Source: Chaetoderma sp. LZ-2023a
Taxonomy: Eukaryota > Mollusca > Caudofoveata > Chaetodermatida > Chaetodermatidae
Reading direction: 5' to 3'
Assembly: GCA_034401795.1 (NCBI GenBank)
Contig: CM067367.1
Location: forward strand, 49,275,363-49,339,362
DNA length: 64,000 nt
In this document: positions 1 through 14,916 of the stretch, piece after piece
Numbering within the stretch: the first letter of the stretch is position 1
Layout of the letters: the number at the start of each line of letters is the position of its first letter
Position numbers and translations under genes: made by a program
The notes under the pieces: generated by a model
Told to the model about the DNA's origin: nothing
What the model saw: only the letters and a program-made list of their open reading frames with translations
Databases searched by the model: none

Positions 1-1424
<1,424 letters not shown>

Positions 1425-2690
1425 TGTTCTGACTACAATTATTTATATGTTATTAATGTCTATATATAAAATAGGTATATTTTCAGTCTCATCTGTTCAC
1501 AAGAATGTTTTATGTGAGGGTCAAAGTCATGTCTTGATACCGCTTAGCAATTCTACAAGAGAATGGTACCGGGCCATGGTTGTCTCATTTCGAGATTGAA
1601 CTGGTTATCAATTCGGCCCATGTCCGTCTGTCAGTCACCCGGTCTGTATGTCGGTCACCTAATGTCAGTTATTAACCATGACTATGCCAATGGATCGGTG
1701 GCAAGCACCATGCAGGTACATATCTGGGCGGTCTAGGTATGTACCTCGGTATAGGTATAAGGATAACTGGAGGCACACCTCTTAATATCCGAAATGCCCT
1801 TATAATCAAAGTAATTTGTTGTCATTGTTCGTCTGCCATGCTGAAATATAGTTTATACAGTTTAACATTACATTTTTATACGATTGCGATATTCAGTTGT
1901 TCATGATTCTAAATGAATCTTATAATGCGATTAATATAATTTATTAAAATAGAATATAGCTAATGAACTTCGAGTGTTGGTATATGTGCATAAGTGGCAG
2001 CTGATTTTACCTGATTGAGCAACATTAACTTTGACACACATGCTAAAGCAGACAGAGCCATAGCATAGGCATGTGTATGTTGCATAATAATCCCCCCATT
2101 AGCGACTTCAATACTTCAATCACGCGCATTGCACAAGCTGATTTTGATCATTCCATTGCAGAAAACATGTATTGACATGAACCGTTATGAGCATGAAGAA
2201 AGTTTATGAATAGCGGAAAACTGTATTAAGTGGGCATTCATTCTTTGACTTTAAGAATGGATACATTTCGATGTGAGAAATGAAATGCAACTCCTATACA
2301 TTGTGGGTGTATCAAGTGGAATAGATTTAATGATGTAGAGGTCGACAGCCAGTATATATTATTATTATTACCGAAATTCAGAACCGAAGTACCGAATACC
2401 TTAAGGAACCGAATGAACGTAATCTTAATAAATTAATTCATACGCAATACCAGTTGAGAGATGAGTGTTGCGAATGCAAATGGTGTCGTGAAGCTACAGA
2501 GTTATATCAATGCACACACAATGAGTAAACATCACAAAACAACATCAGGCTCTTTTTCAAGGGCCACCAAATCTTAAAGTTGTGTCTTTCTATGCACTGG
2601 TCATCGTTTTACTATAGCGTGGCTAGCTATCCTCATGGCACACATGCATATGGGTATATGGCACCAACGCCATGACAAATTAGATAGAAA
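1425..2690. other. Unassigned DNA
   Basis: No exon, RNA gene or clear repeat family member was recognised. The stretch is AT-rich like its surroundings. Confidence 0.45.
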
Positions 2691-2699
2691 ATATTCATC

Positions 2700-3405
<706 letters not shown>

Positions 3406-3444
3406 TTTTTATTTGGTTTTAAATAATATATTATATTATTAAAT

Positions 3445-3725
3445 AAAATATTTATTGAAACTAATTTGACTGGAAGTTGATGATACCGTATAAATTTAAT
3501 TTAATTAAATCTAAATTAATAAATATAAATTAATAAATATAAATTAAATATATTCATATAATTTGATGAAACTAATTTGACTGAAAGATGTTGATGCCTT
3601 ATAAATTAAAATAAATTAATAAATAAATATAAATAAATTCATATAAGTTATTGAATATTTTGAAACTAGTTGACTGGAAGTTGATGATGCCTTATAAATT
3701 AAATTATATTAAATAAAAATTAATA
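3445..3725. repeat. Three degenerate tandem copies of a family A half-core
   Basis: The block GAAACTAATTTGACTGGAAG followed by TTGATGATGCCTTATAAATT recurs near 3457, 3570 and 3660, separated by AT-only filler. The first half is the left half of the family A palindrome, so a fragment of that MITE appears to have been amplified in tandem. Confidence 0.7.
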
Positions 3726-3784
3726 TAATTAGAGAACGCGACAATTTTGTTCAGGCAGGTGGACGATGGTCACTATTGGTCATG

Positions 3785-3970
3785 CAGGTGACCGCTATTG
3801 ATCATCACTACTGGTGCAAATCAGAACTAGTGCTGGATGTGTGCTATTGTTGATAAGTGGGTGCTGTCCGCTATTGTTCATAAGTGACCGCTGCACGCTA
3901 TTGTTCATGAAGGTGCCGTCATTCATGTGGATAAATGCTAATCTTAAAAAAGTGCAGGATAAAACGTTCA
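3785..3970. repeat. Short interspersed motif cluster (CGCTATTGTTCAT)
   Basis: The motif CGCTATTGTTCAT and near variants recur at least four times here, and again at 4408-4475. Spacing is irregular, so this is a degenerate minisatellite rather than a clean array. An 85-residue minus-strand reading frame (3795-4052) covers it, but it looks like a by-product of the repeats. Confidence 0.55.
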
Positions 3971-4045
3971 ATAGTGGGTGATGAACACTATTGATGGATT
4001 CATTAACACTCGAATCATGCCAATATTTTAGAAATTTTTTGATTT

Positions 4046-4402
4046 TTTTCAAGCCTAAATCGTGGTTTAAGTGAATATTTTTTTATACTAATTTGACATG
4101 GGAATTTTCAATTCGCCCTAGTCTCAAAATATTCATCAGATATAATATATTAACATTTTGATTTACAAGCCTAAATCATGGTGCGTTGGTAGTTTAAGTG
4201 AATATTATTTTGATACTAATTTGACATAGAAAGCTACAAATCATGCTCGTTTCAAAATATTCATCAGATATAATATTTTAACATTTTTAATTTTTTCAAA
4301 CCTAAATCGTGGCATGGTGGTAGTTTAAGCGAATATTTTTTGATACTAATTTGGCATAGGAAATTTCAATTCATGCTAGTTTCAAAATATTCAACAGATA
4401 CC
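4046..4402. repeat. Three tandem units of about 120 bp, family A-related
   Basis: Units begin with CCTAAATCGTGG at about 4052, 4171 and 4300. Each continues with TTTAAGTGAATATT, TACTAATTTGACAT and TTTCAAAATATTCA(T/A)CAGATA. The last two blocks correspond to the left and right halves of the family A core, without its central stem. Confidence 0.8.
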
Positions 4403-4479
4403 AACCAGCTGTGCGCTATTGTTAGCTGGACGCTATTGTTCTTAATGATGAGCTGTGTGTTATTGTTCATGCAGATGGC

Positions 4480-6160
4480 TGATGCACTCTCGTGCAGTAT
4501 AATTAATGTATTTTATAGCCTGCGATATGAAAGATGTATTTTATGAAAAAACCGTTCATCAGTGATCAGCAGCGTAGTTTCCAAAAAATGGTAATAATAC
4601 TAGGACAATTACTGTGTCTGGGTACATACACATGTTGCCGCGTGTATAAATGTCTAGCCAACTGTTTAAAATAGCAAATGTTTTGAAAATTTTATAATTA
4701 AATGACTGCTATGACTGCTATGACCACTCCTTAAATACGATAGATACATGATTATTATCTATATAATATTATACATACATCATCGCTTAGTTTACCTATA
4801 TATTACTTGTGTAACGCAACGCTCCGATTTAAAAAAAATTAAATGACTAGGGCAGTTTCAAAATATCTTTTTAACCATGAAGGCCAACCTAATTAATACG
4901 TTAAACAAGACAAGGGTGCTCAGGACATCATTATTCATTAAGGATGATGGACACTGTTCGACACCAAAACAATAACGCGCAGCCTACACCAATAGTGTTA
5001 CACTAGGTGCGCGCTGTCGGCCATTGTTCTAGTATTGATCAACTTGTCACAACCTGACAGATACACATCAATCATTCGGACAACTGAACAATTGCACTTG
5101 ACCTCCTGGCATATACACACCAATCATTCTGACAACAGAATAATAGCACACCGCCGCACACATGACCTACACGACCTCATTACACCTGTAAAACCAATTA
5201 AAACCCATTAATCAAATTAATTATGCATTAATTAGCATTGTCACGCATGAGCGATTTAGAACAATAGCGTACAGCTTCCCCTAGACTACATATTCATCCA
5301 TGCCAGTTACACAGCATATCTGGTACGCCGTTTTTGAGAAACACATGCCGTACCGTTGGTAAGCCAAACTGTGGCAAAATAGATTAACATAAGGTGAGAT
5401 TGAGAAATGCAAACTTTACTCTCAGTTGACACGCTGGTGTATAATGCGTAATAGAAAAATATCGTACCAGGACAACACGGAATAAAACATACCATTGACT
5501 AGGAACAGGAGAGCATAAATGGAGATACTCAATGAAGAAGAATTTGTCAAAGCTGTTGCTGGCTTAGTCAGTAACGACTTTCAATCAGTTGCTAGAAATA
5601 TCTTCTACAAGTATTCCTCGATTGAATGTCCTGCTGATTATTGTGAGAACAGCTAGAAGAAAGTTGGTAAAATGACGATTTTCATTCAAATAGTTTTCAA
5701 ACTGTTATCTAGTGGCACTTGTTTGGTCTCCTGAGAATTGTTACAACAATTTGAAGGAAAGTTGATGCCGCTATGACTAGCAGGAAGTGTCAGTAAACTC
5801 GTTATAGCAATATTTAGCATAGCACGTGTCACATGTAGGCCTACCATCGAAAACACACAACCAGAATCGAACTATTAAACTCATATTAAGCACTATCGAG
5901 TAACGTGGCATCTTTGGTGACCTTGCAAGTCAATAGTGCAATGAGTATCATTAAAGCAAATCTCACATAATGATATTCAGATGATAGAATTTGAGACACA
6001 TAATTTTAGCTTTATATCATGTCGATAACGAACGATATTCAGGCTTGGGTTTAGTAGCTAAATGTTGATAGATTTCTACAGCCTATGATGGCTGTCATGC
6101 TTTACTTTTAAAAAAATCAGAAGAAACTTAGCGAGCCTGCCTAGGTATATATATACGCTC
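4480..6160. other. Unassigned DNA
   Basis: No supported exon or RNA gene. Short reading frames exist on both strands but carry no recognisable motif. Confidence 0.45.
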
Positions 6161-6164
6161 AGTC

Positions 6165-6375
6165 GTAGAGGTGTCAGCTATAGTTTGACAATCTGGTATA
6201 AAAGCAACCACACACGTCATAGGCAGCAACAACTTCCAGTCAAATTAGTTTCAAAATATTCAACGAGATGAGTATTACATAATACAGAATGTAAGGCACT
6301 GGTACTTGCATGACATGACACATTATCACTTGAGGAGACAAAATGGCGGCGATCACTGCTCAACATTTAAGCGAT
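6165..6375 (+). repeat. Family A-prime repeat, copy 1
   Basis: It contains a family A right half-core (CAAATTAGTTTCAAAATATT at 6241). Its flanks differ from other family A copies but match those at 24670-24872: an upstream GAGGTG-C(C/T)AT...TTTG(A/G)CAAT block, and a downstream ATTACATAATA(C/T)AGAATGT...CTTGAGGAGACA block. The two loci therefore define a separate subfamily. Confidence 0.7.
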
Positions 6376-7635
6376 ATTCCAAAGCAGATAATTGTGATAC
6401 AGAAACGGGAGTGTGAAAGGATATGAATGATATGGAATATATAAGGCCTAAACTATAGGTGTAGTGCAACATTAGAGATAAGATTAGCATCCCTTTAACG
6501 TTATGGTACTGGTCTATAACGAGCATTGAGCAATAACGGCGTTAACAACAGAATCACAAATAATGGCGGCTACAAATATCAAAACTAAAATGGCGACTTC
6601 GAAACATACTATCGTCACTGACATTTTCTAACGATTGCGTTCTATTCCTATTGTTCCAGCATAACCTTAATGTTTACAACTAAGGTATGTTTAAAAAGAT
6701 GTACGCTGGACTAATAACCATCCTTCTATTTTAATGGCATATTCATGTTTGTAAAGTCAACCTTTAGACTGTTATACTCGCGTCATAATAAAAACCGTAC
6801 GCGTTGTATTATTACACGGGTGTAGGACCGTTGTGAGGGGCGGGAAGAGGGGCGATCGTCAGGCGTGCCAACCGTCAGGGTCAACAACACAAGCACACAT
6901 GTAAAATTAAATACTTTGACTGTCAACCGGGGGTCTATATCATGATATCTCCCTCGGGAAATGCAGAAAATGCCTTCTCTACCAGCCGGCTCTACGAGAA
7001 TATATACTTTGACATTTTCGCCAAGAAGACCCCAGACCCCGGCCATCTCAGATGCAATTACTGGATGGGACGACAAATATCCAGCTTACCCACCACGCCT
7101 GGTCGACACATTATTACGGCTCGTTATGGGTCTAGTGTTATCTATATTTTATTGGCGACGTGATTTCATACTTATAAATAGCCTTCTAATTAGTTAACAT
7201 TACATTCAAAATTAACATACCAGAATTATGAGACGGCCAGATTTTTGCCAGGTGAGCTCCATTTTTGCTTCAATTTCCTCGTTAAAATACAGAAATATGC
7301 ACTACGACGTGGTTTCTTGCGCTATGAATAGGCGTTCAGCTGAGAATATAATTTATATGAAAAACACGATAAAATTCATTCTAGAAAATAGGGCAGATGT
7401 ATTGAAGCGTTTAATGAATAGGCACCTTTGTAAACTGCCACATCTAGCCCAACTATTATGAATAGCCAACACTAGCAGTGCAAATAAAAAGATCTTTATC
7501 ATCCTCTGAAAGGAATATACCCAATATGTATATATCATTGAGCGTATGAATTCTTAACACATACATAATATGTAATTTGCGTTTCAGGTATGCGAATACC
7601 AGAAACGCAAGTTATATATGATGTATGTAATATTC
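6376..7635. other. Unassigned DNA with overlapping short open frames
   Basis: Between about 6783 and 7461 several frames on both strands stay open for 60 to 97 codons. None has a recognisable domain or convincing splice sites, so I do not call a gene. Confidence 0.4.
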
Positions 7636-7727
7636 TGTTGAATATTTTGAAACTAAGTTAACGGGAACCTATTTGCTGCATACGGCAGCAACATGCCCCC
7701 ATCAAATTAGTTACACAATATTCAACA
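7636..7727. repeat. Family A MITE core (core only)
   Basis: A palindromic core of TGTTGAATATTTTGAAACTAA, a divergent GC-richer stem with CTGCATACGGCAG at its centre, then the inverse ending ATATTCAACA. The outer P and Q arms are absent. Confidence 0.85.
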
Positions 7728-7782
7728 ATTTAAGACTTATGAATCTTAATGTTTAACCCATCTTGAGTCAAGTTAACCCTTT

Positions 7783-8065
7783 AATGGTCCAGCTGTGTAC
7801 AACCGCCTCCGTAATGGTCGTGAGGATTGTCCATGTGCAGGCCGAGAGACGAATAATCTTGACAATTTACCACTAGAATGACTGGCTCGGTAAACGAGCC
7901 AGTCTTTGCAGTGGTAACTTTTCAAAATTGCGGTTCTCTTAGCTTGCAAGATTGACGTTGGCTAAGTGAAAACATGAATTTTCCGTTTGCCTACCGCTTT
8001 CTTGGGCAACACGACCAAAACGACCTCTGCAGTGGTCATGAGAAATGCCCATTTACATGGCAAAG
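7783..8065. repeat. Family B foldback MITE
   Basis: The left end TTAACCCTTTAATGG is followed by a long palindrome centred on GACTGGCTCGG-TAA-ACGAGCCAGTC at about 7875-7903. Flanking this are TTTACCACTAGAAT and its inverse. The outer portion repeats the AGGCCGAGAGA/TCTCTTAGC theme seen in other copies. Confidence 0.85.
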
Positions 8066-8384
8066 GAACGATATTTTTATTAATTTACAAAATAGTCTTC
8101 TTAACCTGCCAAAGTATAATTTTCTTGAAAGATCTTGAGCATTAAATGATGAATTGTTTTAAGTAGCACTGTGAGTGATTTGATGCGCTGTTGAGCCAAA
8201 AAGGGATACAATGGGTAACCAGAATTTATATAGATTCAATTCGGGTAACCAGTGCATAGCGCGTGATACGGATGCTGTTCTATACGTAAATGCCATTGAG
8301 CATGATATGTGAAAGATGTTATCTATAGAATCCGACATGCCTCCGGAATATACTCTAGTAGATTAATTACAGATGGTCATACCA

Positions 8385-8770
8385 GGCCGATGGAGGATTT
8401 CGCAGTCAATCATATGACGTCATAAACAACTACATAACCTGCCCGATGTCGTCATAATCCATTACGTTATGAATGCCGTAGCTAAGTTCGGCACGAACAC
8501 GTAATTGATGACGGACTAAGCGTTGTTGTACGAATTGCATGTCGTTACTATTCAATAAACATGTTATTGAAAAATTTGAAACTAATTTGACTTCGTGCCA
8601 TAGGGTGAAACAACACCCAATCCTATTAGTTTCAAAAATATTCAACAGGTTACCTCTATAGTTTTCTGAAAATTGAGAGCCATGGAGGGAGTTCTGGGAT
8701 CGCGGGCGACGTATGGGTGGAGCTTTTCTCAAGATTGGTGGGCTTAGGTAAAACTGGATTCCTCCATTTG
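8385..8770 (-). repeat. Family A MITE, near full length, reverse orientation
   Basis: The order is Q arm (CATATGACGTCATAA...TTGTACGAATTGCATGTC...TTCAATAAACATG), then the palindromic core (8565-8650), then the reversed P arm (GAAAATTGAGAG...GTGGGTGGAGCTT...AAAACTGGA). The core stem is degraded here. Confidence 0.85.
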
Positions 8771-8871
8771 GCAACCACGTCACAGCTACTTCTAAGGGTG
8801 ATAGATAAAGAAGGTTGTCCATTTAGTTTTAGGATACAAAGTTAAAGTATGCTCCAAGTAGCTGCCTTGAT

Positions 8872-8965
8872 GTTACTGGGCCGGCATTGGACGAACATCC
8901 GGCCGCATTGGCCAGCTATTGGTCCTGTGCCAACCCAGTAACTCGCTTTAACAGATTGCCGGTCC
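8872..8965. repeat. CCAATATTGG-type repeat, copy 1
   Basis: A stretch of short near-palindromes (GGCCGGCATTGG, CCAGCTATTGGTCCTG, CCCAGTAAC) that matches the reverse complement of 31095-31165. It looks like a small dispersed repeat. Confidence 0.5.
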
Positions 8966-11325
8966 TGGGGAATGAGTCTATGCATATCTCTCTTCAGCTA
9001 TATCATTTCGTTGATGCCATGTATGGCATAGTAAGATAATACATACAACTTCTTTTCAGTCTTTCCATTATTACGACTGTATCAAAATATCTGTAACATG
9101 GATCTAACGTGGCTAGCTCTGACTAGCTTCTCTAGTCAAGTCTCCTTATGAATGTACTCCTTTCTGAGTGACGTGTGGGCGCCAATAATTGTTCCTACCT
9201 CTTATCGATGCTGATGCCGCTTTACTTTTGTGTTGCTTCGAGGCTCCACGTGTTGTTTCCTGTCATAATTATTGGTTGTTTATATCTGGTTATGGCCGTA
9301 AAAATTAATATGCACATCTGTTTCTATGTAGCGGATCTAGCACTATAATCATATATAGACCCCATTGTGAACGGCATTGTCAACAGCGACTGCCCAGTGC
9401 ATAGCTGCACGTGATTGAACGCAATAGCGACGGCTCATACAATATTATTTTCATAATAAAAATTGGCGCATTGACTTAAATATGTACAATCTGTTTCGGT
9501 TGCAACCATGGGGCCCTTCATCGAATAAGTCCGTCATTAGAAGGCTATATATTATGCATACATTTCGATGACAGAGCAACCACACTCCTGCCAGTTGAAC
9601 TCATTATTACATCCTGATTCAGACTGGACAGGTTTACACTAAGCGACCCGATCCGAATACATTCCTATTTAAACCAGTCGAACCGTGCCGCGTGAATCAC
9701 GTTTTATCATCGTTGAATTATCAACGCATCTTTTGAGTTCCTTGTATCCCTTATTTGCTATACATCTTTAAGCATATTTCGCAAGCCGTTGATACTCTCT
9801 GACACAGTAGCCATTTTCAGTAATGCTTTTGTACATTAGACACCACACGTCACTCTGAGAGCTAATAGACATGTGCAGCGCTTTAGTTGCGATATAGATA
9901 ACCCTATTAGAAATTTCAAAACAATTTACTGTGAGAAAAGCCAACAAAGATACTGGCAGATCAACCGATATACGGCAACCGGGCGTATGTTAGTTGCGAG
10001 TTGCAACCAAAGATTCTGGCCGTTATCTGTAGCGATACACATCCTTACCTCTGACCTGGCATTATCTCCATTCAGGGCCGAACTTAGGATTCACGGGGCC
10101 CTGTGCAAAGTTTCTGAAAATCTTACCCTCGGGCCCTCGGAACTGGCGCTATGAAAGCGAGAAAGCTAAGGTGCAGCTTCAACCATAATGTTGCTGAGGT
10201 CCCTCGAGGCCAAGGGGGGATGTGGGGTTTGGCTGCATCAGTCTTATACAGTACATGTTTCAAACACAAATTCAATTATTTTCAAAATATTCAACAGAAT
10301 ATTTTTACATCGTGTCCCAAAAATGTTCTTTTGGAAACACGTGTACTTGTGTTTAGGTGTGCTCTATGCGTGGCATATGTGCATGGAACTTTAAATTATA
10401 CACGGCCTCCAAAAATTAAGAAAAAATAATTTTGTGTCACTTTTATGGGGTACTGGAAATTTGCCGACCCAGTGCAAAAGTTCGACCCTGCCTCCACTAC
10501 ACGGCAGCAATAGCATGGTGATTTGCTATACACCACACCTGATTTCTAATGCAGTGCGCGGTGTCATCAATTAGATCTCGCCTCAATGTCCACGCATGAG
10601 CATGGTGACGTGATCGAATAACAAATGTCCACGCAGCGTGCTTGCACGTATGTCCGTCTGCATGCTCGTGCATAATGAGGTATATCTTGATGGAAATCCG
10701 TTGAATACGTCACCGAAAATGTATGTATACACCTTATTGATTATCTTCGTCTGTTACATTCACACATAGATATAGTATATACTCGCTAGATCACACACGA
10801 CCCTCCGAAAAGGGACAGTTCAGCGATAAGTATTTTCTTGCCGGATGTATAGTCGCCAAAATAGTATGTTTTTGTTACTAATCCTATTACGTAGTCGAAT
10901 AAAGTGTCAGATCAATATAGTCAATAACATTTTATTTCTGATAAAAATATATAAATTTGCGTGTGTTAAATTCGTATTCAAATTGGCAAAAGAGAATTGA
11001 GTAATTTTTGGAGGCTATATATGCATCGTCTGCGTCAGACAGTCAGTGCCCATCCGGTTGTGGGCAATTGCGATTTACTGAACCCATTGTCCCCGGCGGT
11101 CGTGACAACTAGTCCCCTCGTGAGAGATGTAGCCAATATATCCTAAATCTATGCATTCACACAGCTAATACATGAATATACACAGTAGTGGTGCTGTCAC
11201 TCGGCTACTTCTTGTACTCAGTAGATTGATGAGATATTGGACAGAGAAATGAGTGTCATTTCCCTGAATCCAAGCCGTTTTATTTACAGAAACTGAAAAG
11301 CAAAAATGATACATACAAAACATAA
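8966..11325. other. Unassigned DNA
   Basis: No supported exon. A fragment resembling a degenerate family A right half lies at 10270-10295. The phrase GGGGCCCTGTGCAAAGTTT (10097) and a related GTGCAAAAGTTCGACCCTG (10472) suggest an old short repeat. Open frames at 9873-10429 have no recognisable domain. Confidence 0.4.
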
Positions 11326-11326
11326 T

Positions 11327-11735
11327 GGATGAAACCAGTTTATTATAGGGCAGCCATATAAGGTCATAATCAACTACATCACATACGGGTTGACGTCACA
11401 ATCCAGTGTCACAACCCACAATCATAATTGACAGACATAGTCCGTCTTTAACCTGTAATAGTCCGCCAAGTTGTACGAATTGCACGTCTTTACTATTTAA
11501 TAAACATTCTGCCGAATACATTGAAACTAATTTGACTGGGCGCTGTTGCTGCAATAGGCAGCAAAAAGCCCTCAGTCAAATTACTTAAAATATTCAACAG
11601 ATTACGAGCATAGTTTTCTGGAAATTGAGATTCAGGGATGCAGGTGTCGATCGAGTCTAACGCGGGCAAAACGTGGGCGGAGTTTAGCTAAAGACACGCA
11701 AGGCAAAGGTAAACCTAGATTCACCCATTATATCA
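11327..11735 (-). repeat. Family A MITE, full length, reverse orientation
   Basis: Q arm with TGACGTCACAA and TTGTACGAATTGCACGTC, core at about 11510-11605 (GAAACTAATTTGACTGGGCG and its inverse), then P arm reversed with GTGGGCGGAGTTTAGCTAAAG. Orientation is opposite to the copy at 38775. Confidence 0.88.
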
Positions 11736-12160
11736 GTATCTCTTACATAAATTGAATCACTCGTGTGTGACAAAAATGCCGCGTACAACACAGGCCAGTT
11801 GCGCTAACATTATTGTGTCTGCTCATGCGCTCTATGTGACAAGTTAATAACAACCATTGACATTCTCGATACACTGATGGTGTGTTCTCTGTTTTCGAAA
11901 ATCGGCTTCAAGTAGTGTGTCTCTAGTCTGTGATCCATATGTTTCCGTATATGTTTGTCAGGTTGACACATGACCTGTCTTTCATTGCCTAAAGAGTACA
12001 AGCATCAGTCCATCTACAGTGTTGAACACCAACAGCAGATGGGCTTCAATTTGGACATTATCTGAATGCAAAGATCGCTCTATGCTCCCGCCTATACGTG
12101 TTGAAATCTCTTAACAAAACCCATTGCATCCAGGAAATATAATGTTCATTGGCGACGGTG
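11736..12160. other. Unassigned DNA
   Basis: No supported feature. A minus-strand frame of 63 codons at 11810-12001 has no recognisable motif. Confidence 0.4.
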
Positions 12161-12161
12161 T

Positions 12162-12336
12162 TAATGGAATATTCCAATTTTAGCTATGCCCCGCCCATCT
12201 CTAGCTAAGCTCCACCCACACCTCGCTCGTGTTGGGATCGATAGATCTCTGAACTCTCTGACTATCAATTTCCAGAAAACTATACAGATAAGCTATTGAA
12301 TATTTTGGAACTAATTTGACTGGGCGCCGTTAGGTA
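12162..12336 (+). repeat. Family A MITE, 3'-truncated
   Basis: P arm (TTTTAGCTATGCCCCGCCCA, AGCTAAGCTCCACCCACACC, GTTGGGATCGATAGATC) and the left half of the core are present. The copy stops abruptly in the central stem (GGGCGCCGTTA). The copy at 22577 stops at almost the same place. Confidence 0.88.
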
Positions 12337-12481
12337 TATTTTGGAATTAATTTGCATCATCAGCCTAGTAAATGGTATGTCCAAACTTGTTGAGAAGATC
12401 GACATGTTTGCTTCTAGCAATATAATTATGCTATACATGCTATGGTATTGATATATTAGCAACCTATAGAACAATACGATG

Positions 12482-12690
12482 TTCTTAAGACAACCCTAGA
12501 CCGTTCTTAAGACATACCTAGATCGTTCTTAAGACAGACCTAGACCTTTCTTAAGACAGACCTTGACCGTTCTTACGACAGACCTAGATCATTCTTAAGA
12601 ATGACCTGGACCATCCTTAAGACAGACCTAGACCGTTCTTAAGGCAAACCTAGACCGTTCTTAAGACAGACATGGGCCGTTCTTAGCGAG
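12482..12690. repeat. 22-bp minisatellite, about 9-10 units
   Basis: The unit GTTCTTAAGACAGACCTAGACC repeats head to tail with one to four substitutions per unit. Each unit contains the palindrome CTTAAG. Confidence 0.95.
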
Positions 12691-12757
12691 ACCAAGTTGT
12701 TATCACTTTGAAGCCGAAGGGCTAAATAGACAAAATCATTTACGATTTAATGAATAT

Positions 12758-12853
12758 GCTGTTAACTATTTTGAAACTAATATGACTGGAAGCTGTTGCT
12801 GCCTATGGCAGCAACAGGTCCCTGTCAAATTAGTTTCCAACTATTCAACAACT
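12758..12853. repeat. Family A MITE core (core only)
   Basis: A well-preserved palindrome: GAAACTAATATGACTGGAAG, GCTGTTGCTGCC-TAT-GGCAGCAACAG, CTGTCAAATTAGTTTCC. The outer arms are missing. Confidence 0.92.
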
Positions 12854-12992
12854 TACCTGCATAGTGACCTTGAAATAGGGATTCTGAAAATTCAGGGCTC
12901 AAAGCGTTAATGAGCCACAACATTATGGCTCCAGTTCTAAGTAAATGATCTTCGTCGTTAAAACAAACACGATTCAAACGTAGTACCTATTT

Positions 12993-13106
12993 AAGACTAA
13001 CTCAATTTATTTTTACAGCTTTCGTGCATAGATGTGCTTCATCATCAGACGCCTGATAAAACACATTTATTTACAAAAACTCGTCAAAATAAACTAAGTT
13101 AGTCTT
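12993..13106. repeat. Small inverted repeat (20-bp arms)
   Basis: Arms AAGACTAACTCAATTTATTT (12993) and its near-perfect inverse ending AGTTAGTCTT (13106) enclose about 70 bp containing GATGTGCTTCATCATCAGACG. This could be a short non-autonomous element. Confidence 0.7.
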
Positions 13107-13705
13107 AAAGATGACTTCATTTGAATCATGTTAATATCTATGCACACTAACGCGGCTACATCTGCGGCCAATGGCTACTATAGTACGCTGTCATGTTAAG
13201 ATGCCCGTTATAGTCAGACTTGATTGCATGCACTCCCTTGTTGAGAGAGTATAACAACACTGGAATGAGAAAATTAGATTAGGTACCTAATGGCCATGGC
13301 ACGTTGGTGCAACAATGTAATTTATACCACATAGCTTCACATTACGTGCAGAAAACATTATTTAGTGTTTCACTTGAACAATCCATATTCAACAGATCTC
13401 TGTTATATGACGCTTTGGTAATCACAATACCATCCGAATAACATCCCAATGATTTACTATTGGCATAGCGTACAACATGTGTTTCCTTATGCTTGGATAT
13501 GCCCTCTATGATGGCATCATGCCAATTCATTACATCAGCCCCTGTAAGGTTCGACTATATTTTACAAGTAACAGTGTCTGGTTCCCTAAGTACAACTGAT
13601 TCATTGTATAGCAAATGATTAGAAAGCCGTTGCAGATTATATAAGAAAAGTGGTTTTGGATTTGAGTCATTTATTACTAGACAAATAATCAGAAGACGCA
13701 TCGGT
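13107..13705. other. Unassigned DNA
   Basis: No supported exon or repeat identified. Confidence 0.4.
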
Positions 13706-14114
13706 TAATGGACCTTTCCAGAGTATTCATCCATCAAGCTGATGTCATATGACGTCATAATAAGCTACGCGGCGTGTAGGATGACGTAATAATCATTACG
13801 TCATAACTGATTTTCTCTGAACCGTCTTTAACTCTTGAGAGTCTGGCACGTTGTACGAATCCTATGTCTCTACTATTTAATAAACATGTTGTTGAATATT
13901 TTGAAACTAATTTGACTGGGCGCTGTTGCTGCCTATGACGGCAACAGCACCCAGTCAAATTAGTTTCAAAATATTCAACCGCTTACCTGTATAGCTTTTT
14001 TAGAAATTGATGGTAAGGGAGTTCAGAGATCGTTCTGTCCCAAAACCAGCAAGGTGTGGATGGAGATTAGTTAGAGATGGGCGGGGATTAGGTAAAAATT
14101 GAAAGGTCCATTGA
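13706..14114 (-). repeat. Family A MITE, full length with terminal inverted repeats
   Basis: The ends are AATGGACCTTTCCAG and its inverse GAAAGGTCCATT. Between them lie the Q arm (TGACGTCATAA, TTGTACGAATCC, TTTAATAAACATG), a near-perfect core (13888-13980; TTGAATATTTTGAAACTAAT and inverse) and the P arm reversed. This is one of the best copies for defining the element. Confidence 0.93.
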
Positions 14115-14780
14115 ATTACATAATCATAAATAACTGGAATTTGTTCGAATATTATTTATTGTTATTCAGAAATAAGGATATAATTTGGAATGGTGTTCAT
14201 TTGCCATTGGCGTTTTTTTCAACATGCGGAGTTGTACTGTACTAATATTGATACACTACTTACACTTAGAGAGGTCAGTGAGTACGTGTGTTCGTTAACC
14301 CATCTACCATGGTGTGTATTCGTGTGCGATATACCCCGTGATTGATCCGGTTATGTTTCATTATTGATGATATAACTGGAAGACAGTATCTTTATGCATT
14401 TTCAAAAATGAACAGCAGTTATTGCAATGCCATTAGCGTCTAGAACATTCTCCACCAGAGAATAAAATTAAAACTGCGTTCAATACCAACCCATCCTCGT
14501 GTTTAAGAAAGAGGGTATGATTGCTGAATTAAAAAAAACACATTGGGAAATGTTCGAATACGCACTCGCCACTCAGCCCCACATCCCTGTGAAACGCGTA
14601 TCAACACTCTCGCACTTTTTTTCTCAGTTATTCATAATTTCTATTATCTGAAAACGATTTGTTGTACTGCATGGCTGGGATAAGAGGCAGTGTGGTGTGC
14701 TTGGGCAAGTTCCCGGGGAGTGTGTCATCTTTTACTCAGCTCATCTTTTGCCAACACGCACACTTTATTTTCGTCTTGCA
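14115..14780. other. Unassigned DNA
   Basis: No supported feature. A pyrimidine-rich stretch at 14763-14781 ends in TTGCAG and may be a splice acceptor for the putative exon that follows. Confidence 0.4.
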
Positions 14781-14781
14781 G

Positions 14782-14916
14782 CGGCCCTGCCAGCGTGACT
14801 TCAGCGCAAGATCTGCAGCAAAGCAACGATATAATGCAATAAAACAAATTTTTAATAAATTCTTCACGTCGTTCACGAGAGCACCAGTGCATCGATCCAT
14901 GCGCAAACCGGGCGAT
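14782..14916 (+). CDS. Possible coding exon (weak)
   Basis: A frame open through the acceptor-like TTTTCGTCTTGCAG is followed by 45 codons encoding a basic segment (RPCQRDFSARSAAKQRY at the start). A GTAACG donor-like site follows at 14917. The frame remains open beyond the donor to TAG at about 15003. Both ends would be phase 0, which does not fit the phase-2 entry of the exon at 15472, so if it is real at least one more exon lies between or it belongs to another transcript. No domain is recognised. A minus-strand frame is open over the same interval, so chance is possible. Confidence 0.25.

Noticed and set aside
12482-12690. CRISPR-like array
   Set aside because: Units are directly adjacent with no unique spacers. 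This is a minisatellite in animal DNA.
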